From Daucus carota subsp. sativus (taxonomy: Eukaryota; Streptophyta; Magnoliopsida; Apiales; Apiaceae): a DNA stretch of 64,000 nucleotides. Within the stretch, counting starts at the first letter, position 1, and each line of letters begins with the position of its first letter. The position numbers and the translations under genes are program-made. The DNA lies in the NCBI RefSeq assembly GCF_001625215.2, contig NC_030383.2:56906949-56970948 (forward strand). Reading direction: 5' to 3'. Of the stretch, positions 24,981 to 36,958 are shown piece by piece. The notes beneath the pieces are model-generated. The model was not told the DNA's origin, ran no database searches, and saw only the letters and a program-made list of their open reading frames with translations.

Positions 24981-25832
24981 TCCAAGAACGGCCCTTAGCT
25001 AAAAACTTAGTTGTCATACAAAAAATAAAAATTATAGTCAATCTCTTCACAAAAATAACACTCCAACCATATACACCCCTTGCCTATAAATAATAGTCAA
25101 ATAAAAAATTCTTTTTTATGATATTTTTATGATATCATTTGTGTTTGAAATGATAATACGGGTATAACTCAAATATATAATAATAATAATAATAATTCAC
25201 AAATAATATTGAATAATTTCATTAAATTGTTGAATGAAACTAAAAATACTATATTGAAATGACCTAGTTCGCAGTTAAATTAAGCTCATAGCGATCTGTA
25301 AATTAAGAACTCTCAAGGATGAATGATCCCACGTCAATATCACATATTATTTTGCACGATTTAGGTTAAAAGATAAATTGTCACTGCAAATACGGCATTA
25401 GCCATATAAATCATAGGATGGTGCGGCAGGATTCAAATCTTTCATCTTTGATGTGCAATTTGTCTTCAAAACCTGTGTTGGTAAATACAAGAAAACTGAT
25501 GGGTCATGTTACTCATGTAGTCACGTGAATCCCTAGCTCATAAAGACCAGAATAAATAAATAAGATAAAACCAGGCGCCCCTTTGATTATTGCCTTTGCA
25601 ATTGCCTTTTCATTTTGCTCTTTTTAGCTGGCTCATGATCAATATCAATCATTAGCCCTTCTCCATATCTCTAGCTAGCTGCCTCACTTCTCCCCAGCTA
25701 GATCTTTTCAGCTCTCAAACCCTAATTTGACTGTTACATTACTATATATGTATTGTTCACAGCAACTTTCTATTAACATCCATCAGAACTAGCTGCCTAG
25801 CCTTTTTTCTTTCTTTTTTTTTGTTCTAGATC
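24981..25832. other. Upstream region of the GATA gene
   Basis: No other gene seen. The proximal part (about 25560-25832) is C/T-rich with many AGCTAGCT-like motifs and probably holds promoter and 5' leader of the plus-strand GATA gene. I cannot place a TATA box with confidence. Confidence 0.4.
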
Positions 25833-27122
25833 ATGACTCCAACTTATCTGAATTTACTAGCTTCTCCTCCCTCCACATCTGCTGATCATGGTGATCTTCT
25901 TCAGCAGACTAGTATTTTCGGCTCAAACAATTATCAAGATGCATCTTCGTGTTCTTACATAACCACTCATAATTTTTTCGACTTGGAAACTACTAAAAAT
26001 CAGAGTGATGAAATCTGTCGACAGGATATTCAGCAGTCACAGTTTCGACAAGATCTGGTATGCAAATAAGCTTTTAACTACATATATTAATTCCCCAGGA
26101 ATTAAATTTTAAGCTTGTTGAAATATATTGTACGATCCTGATAAGTACTCTAATTAAATTTTAAACTTGTTGAAATATATTGTCCGATACTGATAAGCCC
26201 TGTACATAATATCTTGAAGTAATTTTGTTGATCTTTTTTTATATAAGCGATCTGATAGATAATACCTTTTTTTACTTGTTTTATCAGGCTGATAACTTGG
26301 CTAGTTCACATGGCGGATCATTTGATATAGAGAATGAGACCAGTGACACTGGACTGAAGTTCTCGATATGGAAACAAGAGGAGAAGTATGCAAATCAGGA
26401 GAGTACTTATAACTATAACAATGAAATCAAGTTGATGTCCCCTAAGATGAGGTGGATGCATAAGATGAAGAACGACGTCGACTCCCCACCACTAAAAACG
26501 ACTACTACACTGATCAAGCTTGGAGATCAGAAGCCGCCGCCCTCATCGCCTATCGGAGCTGATAACACCAGTAACACTTCTTCAAACAGCATGATCAGCC
26601 ACCCAATCAGGACTTGCTCAGATTGCAACACTACCAAGACCCCTCTATGGCGAAGCGGACCTCAAGGCCCTAAGGTAACATATAAACCCTAATATTTTTT
26701 TTGTTATAAATCTAAATAAAGGCTAATATTTTTTTTTGTTTAAATCTGTACAGTCACTTTGCAACGCATGTGGAATTCGGCAAAGGAAGGCAAGGAGGGC
26801 CATGGCGGCAGCTGCTAATGATACAGCTTTCGAGAAAGAGACAACTCCACCAGCAGTGATAAAAACCAAAAAGTATAATAAACTCAAGACTAAGACAAAG
26901 CAAGAAAAGGATAAAACTTGTGTGAGTGTTGCGAAATTCAAGAAACGGAGCTGCAACCTTATGATTGAGGGTGAGGATGAAGCTGGAAAAAAGGTTTGTC
27001 TGGAGGATTTTCTGCTGAATCTTACTAATAATTTGGCTTATCATCAAGTGCTGCCGCAAGACGAGAAGGATGCTGCTATTTTGCTCATGGCCATGTCTCT
27101 TCATCACACTCATCGTCAATAA
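25833..27122 (+). CDS. B-class GATA transcription factor with LLM motif (GNC/CGA1-like), 3 exons, 326 aa
   Basis: Nuclear transcription factor of the family that promotes chlorophyll and chloroplast development downstream of cytokinin, light and gibberellin signalling (Arabidopsis GNC and GNL/CGA1). Exons 25833-26057, 26288-26674 and 26754-27122, all joined in phase 0 with GT/AG introns. The zinc finger is split by intron 2: Cys185-X2-Cys188-X18-Cys207-X2-Cys210, with TPLWRSGPQGPK before and LCNACGIRQRKARR after the junction. The X18 loop is that of plant GATA factors. A basic Lys-rich stretch follows (about 243-268). The C-terminus contains ILLMAMS with Leu314-Leu315-Met316, the LLM signature of the GNC/GNL clade. 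The N-terminus (MTPTYLNLL...) is Ser/Gln-rich. Which of the LLM paralogues it corresponds to cannot be told here. Confidence 0.93.
26093..26215 (+). repeat. Tandem duplication in intron 1 of the GATA gene
   Basis: A roughly 53-bp unit (AATTAAATTTTAAGCTTGTTG ... GATCCTGATAAG) is repeated at about 26100 and 26153 with few differences. Each unit ends in TGATAAG, a WGATAR-type site. Confidence 0.7.
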
Positions 27123-28643
27123 TATGTATGGATCTAGTATTTTATCTTTATTGCTAGTCTTTTTTTTTTTTATTATTTTTTTCTTGATTTTCAAAAAGAC
27201 TCTAGCTGATCTTTGTTAGTTATTACAATAAGGACTGGTTTTCTTAAAATGTTTAATCATTTTGTGTGGTGCATAGTTTTTGGTCGGAGAAGTACTAATT
27301 TCAGAGTTTTCAGTGTCTGTTTGCTTTTATCTGCTTGTTAATGTTTCTAATTTTTTAGCAAATCGATCTTGTTAGTCTAATTATAAATTTTACATAGAAA
27401 TTTGTCCCTCTTAGCTCATGTTTGTATGGTTCCTTGACACCATATATAGATTAGTATATCCATGCAAGACCTTATGCATGTTGATGCCTGTGTATTCTGA
27501 GCTCGGTTTGTGCTAGCTACTGCAGCTACACGCACACATAAGCACACAATCTCGATCACTGTAAGTATAATATATGATCCTGATAAGCAGTCCTCGTAAC
27601 ATCTTGAGGTTTAAGGAGCTAGAATCAGTCACTTAACATAATATCAGATCTTATGATCTTGATAAGCCCTCCTCTTAACACCTTGAGATTTTGGGAGAAT
27701 TGGTCGCTTAACAATTTCCGATAAATTAATTATTGTCCCATTATGATTTTATATCCGAAAGGCTTGGTGGTTGCTATCTTTAATTTGTCCTTGATTATGG
27801 TGAAAAGTCATTTTGTAGGCATATATTAAGATAACTAGGAAAGTGGATCTGCATGGATATGTAGCATGATCAGTACATAACATATAGTGTAAAACTTCAA
27901 TAGGGTACGTGGTCGTAGACTGAAACTAACATAAAATGCAGATGTGTGGTTATAAATATGAGTTGTGAACAAGACACAGATGACCAAAAAGAAAATGCAA
28001 GGGACTGGTCAATTTGTGTGTCTGTCAAAAGGGAGGAGGCTTTTGAAATTTTCTGACTAGTTGTGTGATTAAAGGACAGACCGCTGCATGTATATGTTTG
28101 TACCGGTTATTGTCTTATTACAAGTCACACTTCTGTCATTCATACCAGGAATTTGAAATTGAATCTCAATCTGTAAAAATGGTTCATATATAATCAAATC
28201 GAAACTGAAATAAAAAAAATACTAGAAATTAAAAAAAGTTAAATTAAATTGTTTGGTTTCAATTACAGTCAAGTTCCAATTTAATGAATTATTAAGTAAA
28301 TAATTATTATCTATAACTTATATAATATTTTGAAACTAGTGGATACATGTATTTATATATGTATTCACATTACTATTTGCGATAAATTCAATTTAGAATT
28401 CATCTCTCTCAATTTGATCAGGTCACCATGAGGAATATTCCGGCTGAAGCTAGCGGCATGTAAGACAAGTGTTTCATTTGGAGGAAGTATCAGTGGTTTT
28501 ATTTTTCACACATGTATTTCTTGATTTTACCTTTAGATCTATAACAAAAAAGTTTTTAGTGTGTTTTCCGCTATTTAGCTATTTGTATTCGGTTTGAGGT
28601 TGCACTTTGGTGTACAACTTTTGTGTTTACAAAGTTTACATTA
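27123..28643. other. Intergenic downstream of the GATA gene, with LTR fragments
   Basis: No gene seen. Two related segments (27560-27615 and 27640-27720) read GATC(C/T)TGATAAGC...CCTC.TAACA.CTTGAG; the second continues with TTTTGGGAGAATTGGTCGCTTAACA, typical of the U5 end of plant copia/TRIM LTRs that precedes a primer binding site. These are probably decayed LTR pieces of the family also seen at 52209-52300. Confidence 0.45.
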
Positions 28644-28920
28644 CACTATCTCCGTCTAATCACTTAAAAATTTACCTTCGATTTTCTACCGTTTTCTTTT
28701 CTAAAATCTCTTACGAAAGTAGTAAAATTTTATAATATAAAACCCCAATACCATTTACCACTTTCATCTACTTTCATATCTATCCATTAAATACAGATGA
28801 GTCTCACCATTCTCCATTTTTTTTCTATTTCTTATGAGTACTTTAGTCTGCTACTTTATATATTTTTTTAGTCTCTTGGCTCAATCCCAGTATAAAGAAT
28901 TCATTGAGACGGAGGGAGTA
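28644..28920. mobile_element. Degenerate Stowaway-type MITE
   Basis: The left end CTATCTCCGTCTAATCA and right end TTGAGACGGAGGGAGTA are inverted repeats of the Stowaway CTCCCTCCGT type. The right TA target base pair is kept and the left one is changed. About 277 bp, non-coding. Confidence 0.75.
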
Positions 28921-29854
28921 TCATTTAACTCAAAAATATTTAAGATGTTTTTGAGAATTTAAATAGAAAAAATTTAAAGTTCAAACTCCAAAATGATGAC
29001 CAAACTAGAAAACCCGAAAACAAAGAATAATAACATACTAGAACACAACTAAACGTCTGTTTGGGAGTGTTGTTTGGTATTTTTTGATATTTGCTTATTT
29101 TGAGTTATAATATGAAAAGATGATTTTATTTTTTTTTTGGTGAAGTTTGATAGTGAAATTTGTAACAGTTTCCTGTAAAAGCTGAAAACAGCTTTTTCCA
29201 AAATTATGGGAGGATCTGCTTTTTCTAAAACCAGCTTTTCAACTAAAAGTCGATGTTCAGAAAAACTGCTTTTAGATTTACCGCTAATTTTAAATCTACC
29301 AAACAGTTTTCCACCTGTTTTTAAACAGCCCCAAACAGTACCTAAGTAAATAGAGTTTTGATAGTTCAAGTACAATTCTCCCTTATCTCGAAAATATTAA
29401 GAAACATAAATTAAATTTTGAACAACCGATTTAAAAAAGGTTTACTATCAAATTTTAACTAAAATTAGGGAGTGGATTCTTTTAGTTGAATTTGAAATTT
29501 AGATGGGAGTGCTCTTCACTGGCCCGGCTACCACAAATAACAACCCTCGATTATCTTTGATCTCATTGGTCGAGTGATTATGATTTAACTTTTCTCTTTT
29601 CTAATTTTCCACTAATCGATTATACACGTATGCTTCGAAGTCGAACTCTATAATTTAATGGTTGACCTTCATTCTTATAATTATTTCAAAAGGTACCGAT
29701 ATGAATGTGATTTAACTCTTCCTTCTTTTTATTTTTCACTAATTGATCACACATGCTTAGTGGGAACTCGAACTCTATGATTCACACCTCTTGGTCTTCA
29801 TTCTTATAATTATTTCAAAAGTCATTAGTATACATATTATAAATGTTATGGAAT
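28921..29854. other. Intergenic with a possible MITE and an imperfect tandem duplication
   Basis: 29055-29342 starts CTGTTTGGGAGTGTTG and ends CCCCAAACAGTAC, imperfect inverted ends suggesting a decayed hAT-like MITE. 29578-29692 is repeated imperfectly at 29706-29820 (shared TCATTCTTATAATTATTTCA end). No gene seen. Confidence 0.45.
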
Positions 29855-30145
29855 AAAATTACGAGGGTGTGAGCTTCGTGTTTTGGACTATTCTCGGTGC
29901 GCGAGATGCCTACGTATCTTCCGTTTGGAGAAGAATCAAGTCCAAAACGTATTTTTAATTTGGAGAAGTAGAACCCTTTATATAGATCTTATCTTGTGTT
30001 GTCAATGTTTATTCCCATGAATGATTATCTACGAGAATCGTGCTTGGTCCGACCTTTTATCAGTATTGATCTCGTACAAATTTACTTAGTATTCGGGCTT
30101 TTACTGATTGGGCCTTCACACCTTGAAGTCTAATAAATAATTTTT
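29855..30145 (+). mobile_element. LTR-retrotransposon LTR remnant
   Basis: GAGATGCCTACGTATCTTCC followed by GAGAAGAATCAAGTCC is a sequence pattern common in the R/U5 part of plant LTRs. There is no second LTR, no coding region and no clear ends, so it is a decayed fragment. Confidence 0.4.
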
Positions 30146-30990
30146 TGCTTATTTTAATTTTTAACCCCATCAATAAATAATATATATATATATATATATG
30201 TATTGAAATCCGAAGATATTATTCTTATAATACACAATTTTTATAATTTTTATAGATATTATAATATTAAACAAAAAGAAAATTGAAAATTGAAGTGAAA
30301 TGAATATTTTATATTAAAGAATGATCATAAAACTCATAAAAATAGACAGACAGAAAGAAGTGCTTTCAACTTTATAAGTTTTTAGAAATAAGTTATTGTT
30401 TAATAAAATACATGAAAAGGATTAAATTATATTATTCTAATAAAATGTTTGCAATTTTTTAATATATGTTATCTGATACTGGAATTGAATTAATTTGATA
30501 TATTAGGGAAACTAATTTGCGAAAATGATAGTATTAAATTGTTAATAATCTTTTAAATATATTCATACTTTTAAAATCAGATTTGGTGATGCTTAATATT
30601 ATAACAATTTTGTTAAAAAAAATATTAGAGAAATTATCTTTTGAACATAGTCAAAATATTTCGCAAATTGTTTAACGACATCTACATCTGATTTTATTTA
30701 TTTGCCGATAGTACTACATAAATAAGATGATAAAACTATAAATTTAGAAAACATAAAAATATATAAGTGCAAAGTCTATTTCCCGAAAACAATTTTACCT
30801 CAAAAACGATAAAAATTCTAATCACACAAATTATTTGGGCTCTCTTTACCCGACCCGTATTCCAGTCCAACCCTCTCATAACCCAACAAACCATTTTACT
30901 AAAACCCTAGCCCTCAAAACCCCCCACAAAAATCTTCGTTTCCCATCCGCCTTCTCGGCAAATCTCTTCAAGTTTGAATCTTTTTCAACA
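30146..30990. other. Intergenic / upstream region of the WD40 gene
   Basis: AT-rich, with an (AT)n run at about 30180-30199. The last 160 bp are C-rich (ACCCGACCCGTATTCCAG, CCCTAGCCCTC), typical of a leader of a translation-related housekeeping gene. An upstream in-frame ATG at 30835 is not used in my model. Confidence 0.4.
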
Positions 30991-33900
30991 ATGGTTAGGA
31001 GCATCAAAAACCCAAAAAAGGCCAAGCGCAAAAACAAGGTATTTTCGTATCTTTTTTCGATTTTAAATTCATCAATTTTCAAGAAGTTATTTCAATTTTA
31101 TTTTTAGAGTTCTTTGTTTTTTTTCCTTTTGGTAATTTTTGTTGATGGGTGGTTAAACTAGAGGTCAAAGATTTGGGGTTCTTACAGAATTATTGTTCTT
31201 TTTGCGTTTCTTTGGTAATTTGTAATGATTTGTGATGAATCTAAGGCTTAAAAAGTGGGAATTTTGATATTGTTATTGTTGTTTATTTGTATGTTTTTTG
31301 TTGATACGTGTTAATGGGTGATGAAATTAGGGGTCTAAGAGTGGTGAAGGGGCTTCTTCGTCGTCATCGGTGCCAGAGTTACCTGCAAAAGTATGGCGAC
31401 CAGGTGTTGATAAGTTAGAAGAAGGTGAAGAGCTCCAGTGTGATGTTTCCGCTTATGATTCACTTCATGCGTTTAATATTGGCTGGCCTTGCTTAAGGTC
31501 CCTTTCTCATTTTCCCCATATATATTGTATAAATGTGTATGTATCACTTGTTTATGTGCTGTGGGTTTGTGGCTCTGTCACTGAGGAAACAAGATCAGCA
31601 TGTAGTAACTATCAAGTTGATAAATTGAATATTGGACTGCCCTGCTTAAGGTCCTTCTTAATTTCGTATAGTACATAGGTATGTATAGAACTTGTAGATC
31701 AATGGTGCTTATATGTATGTAACTATTTTCTATATCCATTTTGCGTTGTCCCAAACCCCAAAAAAAAGATAATGGCATTTCCATTCCATGGGAAGGAGGT
31801 AAGGTTTGCCTACATCTTGCCCTCCTTAAAAGCCAGATATACTGTGTATGTTTAGTTAAACTTATGTTTATGTGTTTAAAATAGGTTGCGGATATGACAC
31901 TGTGAAAAAAGACTCTTACTTCTAATTATTCTTAAGTTTCAAAATATAAGCTAATTGTTTGAAATGGATTTGTTTGATCATTTATTGTGGTGAAGATTGA
32001 TTTTCTGATTATATATATTTTGTGAAATGACAGTTTTGACGTGGTTCGTGATACATTGGGGTTAGTTCGAACGGAGTTCCCTCATACAATGTATTGTGTG
32101 GCTGGGACTCAGGTATGATTATCTTTTTTGTCAGTTGCATTGCATTTAGTATTTGTACACTATTACACTCAGTCCGTTGGCAGAATAGCATGAAATGAAA
32201 CATTGTAAACGAAAGGTGTGAGAAAGGATGCAAGAGTGAAAATAAGTGAGATCATATGAGGAGGTTCGTGTAATATATAAGCAAAAGTAGGAATGATGCA
32301 TTCATTAAAGTTTCTAGGTTTTGTTTATACTTTAATTTTTTATGGTAGGAATAAATAGAGGGTTGGAAATTTTCAATACGTTGAGCATAGTTTTTGGTTA
32401 ATAATACGTGAATTTTGGTTTTGTACAGGCAGAAAAAGCTGCTTGGAATTATATTGGAATTTTTAAAGTATCGAATATTTCTGGCAAAAGGCGTGCACTA
32501 GTGCCTAAAGCAGATGCTAATGACACTGATATGGATAGTGAGAATACTGATAGTGATGAAGATGACGAGGACGAGGAGAATGTTGGATCTAAAACACCAG
32601 TTTTGCAGGTACAATTTTCTTTTCTTGTGCATTACGCTGCAGTTGTGCTGCCATTACAATTTGCTGCATCTGATACTGGTTATTTGTTGGTATGCAACTG
32701 CAGCTCCGGAAGGTCGCTCATGAAGGAGGCGTGAATAGGATACGTGCAATGACACAAAACCCCCATATATGTGCATCTTGGGGTGACAATGGTCACGTGC
32801 AGGTCAGACTTGTGTTTATATATTTTCTTGGTCGAAGTGCATATGCAAGAATGAACAATCATAACATGCAAAAATCTTATCTGCATTTCAAATAAATTAA
32901 TGAAGTCCTTGATGATCTCTTCATTGAGAGTATTCTCCTAAAATTATTCTATGATCTTTGAACTTGGCTCCTGTGCTCTGGGTCATATTTGAGATTTGTA
33001 ACATTGCCACCACTATATCTTTTTTTGTTGAAATTATATTTTAATACACAGAACATGAATGAGTATGATTAATAGCTAATCTAACATTTTCTGAATCACA
33101 TAAAATTTTAGTATGCAGTTGCTAATATGCTGACGGCAGGCAACTAACTTTGCATCCTAAGTAAATCTGACATCCGTCCAGGTGTGGGATTTTAGCTCTC
33201 ATTTGAACGCTTTGGCTGAATCTGAAAATGATGTTAATCGGGGAGCTTCCACAGTCTCTAATCATGCTCCATTAGCAAAATTTTTGCACAAGGATGAAGG
33301 CTATGCACTAGACTGGAATCCTCTTGTTCCTGGAAGGCTTGTATCTGGTACAGATATCATTTTCAAATATTGGCTAATGATTTTATTGGAGTATCTTGAA
33401 CTATTACACTGTTATTAGGATGCAACTTTATATGTTTCGACCCTTTTTTCTAGGGGATTGCAAGAACTTTATACATCTATGGGAACCAACATCTGATTCT
33501 ACGTGGAATATTGATCCTAAGCCATTTGTTGGACATACGGCCAGTGTTGAAGATTTACAAGTATGCATTAACCTTGTAGAGTTTTTTTTTATGTTGTTGA
33601 AGTTTTATTTTGTATATTTCTTAACTTTTAGTGATTTATAGGATACACACTCTGAGGTTTTTATAACAATGTGATAGTTTTCTTCCACATTTTACAGTGG
33701 AGTCCCACCGAACCTTTTGTGTTCGCCTCCTGCTCAGTGGATAAGACTATTGCTATATGGGATACTCGTTTAGGGAAATCTCCAGCAACTTCCATAAAGG
33801 CTCACAATGCAGATGTTAATGTTATTTCATGGAATAGGTATAGGTCATATTCACCTCCATGTTTAAATTGAAGCTGTTGTCTTTTATACAGATGTCATGA

Positions 33901-35258
33901 TATCACCCACTATATTCTCAATTTTGAACAGGTTGGCAAGTTGTATGCTGGCTTCTGGAAGCGATGACGGGGCAATTTCCATTTTTGATCTTAGATTGCT
34001 CAAGGTTTGTATTATTTTGTATCACTAATGTGGGAGCAGCTAGTATGTTATGCACATTTTGTAGTACATGGTCTTAGTGACTCCACTGTGCACACCTTTT
34101 CGATGTTTTTGCCTATCAACCTTTTGACAGGAACAACATATGCTAACTGGTTACAAGCCCCACAGCTTGCTTTGTTGTTTGCTATAAATTTTGAGTTTTC
34201 ATGAGGGAGTGGCTCAAATATGGTTTATGTCTTTGCTGAGGAATTGGGCTTTCTCCTTAAATTTCATATTTCTTAGTAGTTAGCTAGCTACCATGAACAA
34301 TGCTGAGTATGAGATGATATATACCTTACCAACTATTAGTTTGAGCACAGAACGATTTATCTATTGCAGACATTCAGTGTGCAAAGCCTAATCTTACGCG
34401 CTTCTCTTCACCAAATGTCATTCTAATTAGTTTGAAGATGTAACATACATTTGTCCTCACTCAATGTAAAACACCTGGACCAACGAAAACAGCTCTGCTG
34501 TTTCCATAGATAAGCTCATACTAAAATGTAAATTATACTTATTTATATAACATGGCTGACTCTTTATTAGTTGCATTTATCTAAAGAAAGCACCAGTTAT
34601 CAGATGACAGCTGTCTTTCCTTTGCACTATTTCCTTGTACTCTGTCCATGATTGTATTACATAATAGTATTGTTTATTTATTAGTTCAATGAATTGCTCA
34701 TTCTTTTGTAACAGGAAGGGGACTCGGTTGTTGCACACTTTGAATACCATAAACATCCTGTTACATCAATTGAATGGAGTCCACACGAAGCCTCTACACT
34801 GGCTGCTTGCTCAGCCGACAATCAACTAACGTAAGACCCTCCCAGTCACTCCTCCTATTACCCATCCAAATGACATCTTACATTGTACTTGACCATTACA
34901 TGTCATTATCAGGGTATGGGACCTATCATTAGAACGAGATGAAGAAGAGGAGGCCGAGTTTAAGGCTAAAATCAGAGAGCAAGTGAATGCCCCTAGTGAT
35001 TTGCCACCACAACTTCTATTTGTCCATCAGGTTTGTTGCTTTAATTTATTATACAATTGAACTTGCAATTCCTCGAGTACCAGACAATATTTTACATTGT
35101 TATTGTTACAGGGTCAAAAAGATTTGAAAGAACTTCACTGGCACAACCAGATCCCTGGCATGATTGTCTCCACTGCTGCAGATGGTTTTAATATACTGAT
35201 GCCCTCAAACATCGAGACTCCCCTTCCTGAAAATGCACCTCCCGCAGATGATGCTTGA
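30991..35258 (+). CDS. Glutamate-rich WD40 repeat protein, GRWD1/RRB1-like ribosome assembly factor, 12 exons, 479 aa
   Basis: Nucleolar WD40 protein; the yeast homologue Rrb1 is the chaperone of ribosomal protein L3 and the family acts in 60S assembly. Exons: 30991-31038, 31331-31497, 32034-32112, 32429-32608, 32704-32802, 33182-33347, 33454-33560, 33698-33837, 33932-34004, 34715-34830, 34913-35030, 35112-35258; 1440 nt in one frame with GT/AG borders. The start [16 protein letters not shown] is a basic nuclear/nucleolar signal. Then comes the N-terminal CAF1C/RBBP4-type segment ([15 protein letters not shown]), an acidic run at about residues 130-149, and beta-propeller repeats with recognisable blades ([36 protein letters not shown]). 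It converges on the PCI-domain gene downstream. A longer frame from 30835 exists but only adds leader-derived residues. Confidence 0.93.
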
Positions 35259-35657
35259 TTTTTAATGTATTGCCCCGGCTGTGTTTTTACCATGCATTGC
35301 ACTATTGCGCCTTTCTGAAAGCTTGCATGTTTCCTCCCAAAATGGCATCTCTCTAAAACCAATTTTGTTTTCTTCTTTCTTTTGTAATTTTAGGAGTGCT
35401 TGTAAAAGATTTTAGCTTATAAACACAGATATCTTCAATTTTATTTCTCAGAAGTGTCCATTACATCCTGTATATGAAGATATAATAGTGTTGCCGAGTC
35501 TATGAAAATGGTATAGCTGATGATCAAACCGATTAATAATCACCCCAGCTAAAAAAAAAAGACCTATTTCAAAAGCTATATTCATTATTCAGTAGTGTAT
35601 TGGACGACTTAAGATGCTTCATGACAATTAAACTTACTAGATGACTATCGCTACTTA
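35259..35657. other. 3' flank of the WD40 gene
   Basis: Probable 3' untranslated region and spacer. No further gene. Confidence 0.5.
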
Positions 35658-36047
35658 GAGCAACTCCAATGTAATGTTATACTTGGTTCTATTGTTATAT
35701 TATAGCATCAAAAGTAAAAAAACTCAACTTCAAAAGGGTGTTATATTTGGATGAATCCATGCATAGATGCATCCTTGGTTCTATATTTGAAATCAAGGAT
35801 AGATCCATCCATGTTGCGACATCATCAATAACTAAAAATTGGAAACTAGTTAATGAGTTAGGTAAAAGTTAATGAGTTGGTTCTATATAGAAGTTAGGTA
35901 AAAGTTAATGAGTTGGTTAAATTTGAAACTAGTTATAGAACTTAGCATTGGAGTACAAGTTTTATTTTAGCACCAAAAAACACTTTTTGGTGCTATATTA
36001 TAGCAATAGCAATAGATATATAGCATCTAGTATTAGACTTGCTCTTA
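35655..36047. mobile_element. Tourist-type MITE (PIF/Harbinger), 387 bp
   Basis: The ends GAGCAACTCCAATG and CATTAGACTTGCTC-like (GTATTAGACTTGCTC) are inverted repeats. Flanking TTA trinucleotides (35655-35657 and 36045-36047) are the Harbinger target duplication. It is almost the same length as the inner element at 59900-60285 (386 bp) and shares terminal motifs with it. Non-coding. Confidence 0.85.
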
Positions 36048-36171
36048 AAATGTTCCATGACAATCAAACTTTTTAGAAGCAAACTCTTGAGTATTAAGAT
36101 GCTCCATGACAATCAAACTTACTAGAAGCAAACTCTCGACTATCCCTACTTAAGATGCTCCATGACACTCT

Positions 36172-36220
<49 letters not shown>

Positions 36221-36958
36221 TTTTTTGACATGTATTTTCAAGAAAAAAAATTTAAAATAATTTGTGAAGCATGTTTTGTAAGAAATGTCAAGTCCTCATC
36301 CTGAAAGTAAATAACCTAGGGGTCCTCGAATGAGGTGGGAAGGAAGAGAACCTTGTCCATTATTAGAGGAAAAGAAAATACATGCATCTGTATTTAGAAG
36401 ACACGGATCGATTGAGACTATGATACTAGAGTGGTATAATTCTTCTCTGCTCTAATGGCTGTCTTTAGACATAGTTGTTGCATATAAACATTGAACAATC
36501 CGCTACATTTCATCTTACAAATAACGCATCCAGCATACACGGCACTCCACATGTTTCAACAATGAAACTCTTGCAAATAAAATTCTAGCAGACTCGCAAT
36601 GGATAAGTAGTAGAGTACAAGGCAGTCTAGCTTCTACAAATCTACAAAAATAGCGCAAGTTGCATTAGACAGAGAATGGCACAGTTGAACTAATATAACT
36701 ATACCGAGTAATCTTGAGGGGAACTCATCAAAGAACCTATTACATCACACTGTATTTCTGTAAAAACCAGGAAGGGGCATGTTTATGCTCATTGCCACAT
36801 GTTCTGTCTAATAAATATGAATCTTTCCTACAACATAGCACTGTGTCCATGCCCCAATTACCCAAGTTCCAGAAACTGTATGCAACAGCATTACCAGACT
36901 CGGAATGCCATCCTCATAACATAAACACAGCAGATACGTGCCAACTTGTTTGTCTTCA
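36048..36958. other. Spacer between two convergent genes, with an (AT)n microsatellite
   Basis: CTCCATGACAATCAAACTTACTAGAAGC-like segments are repeated near 35615, 36053 and 36104. An (AT)n run spans about 36175-36217. The right part is probably 3' UTR of the minus-strand PCI gene. Confidence 0.5.

Noticed and set aside
30835..30990. Upstream ATG in frame with the WD40 start
   Set aside because: It would place about 50 leader-derived residues before the basic start [10 protein letters not shown] that is typical of the family.
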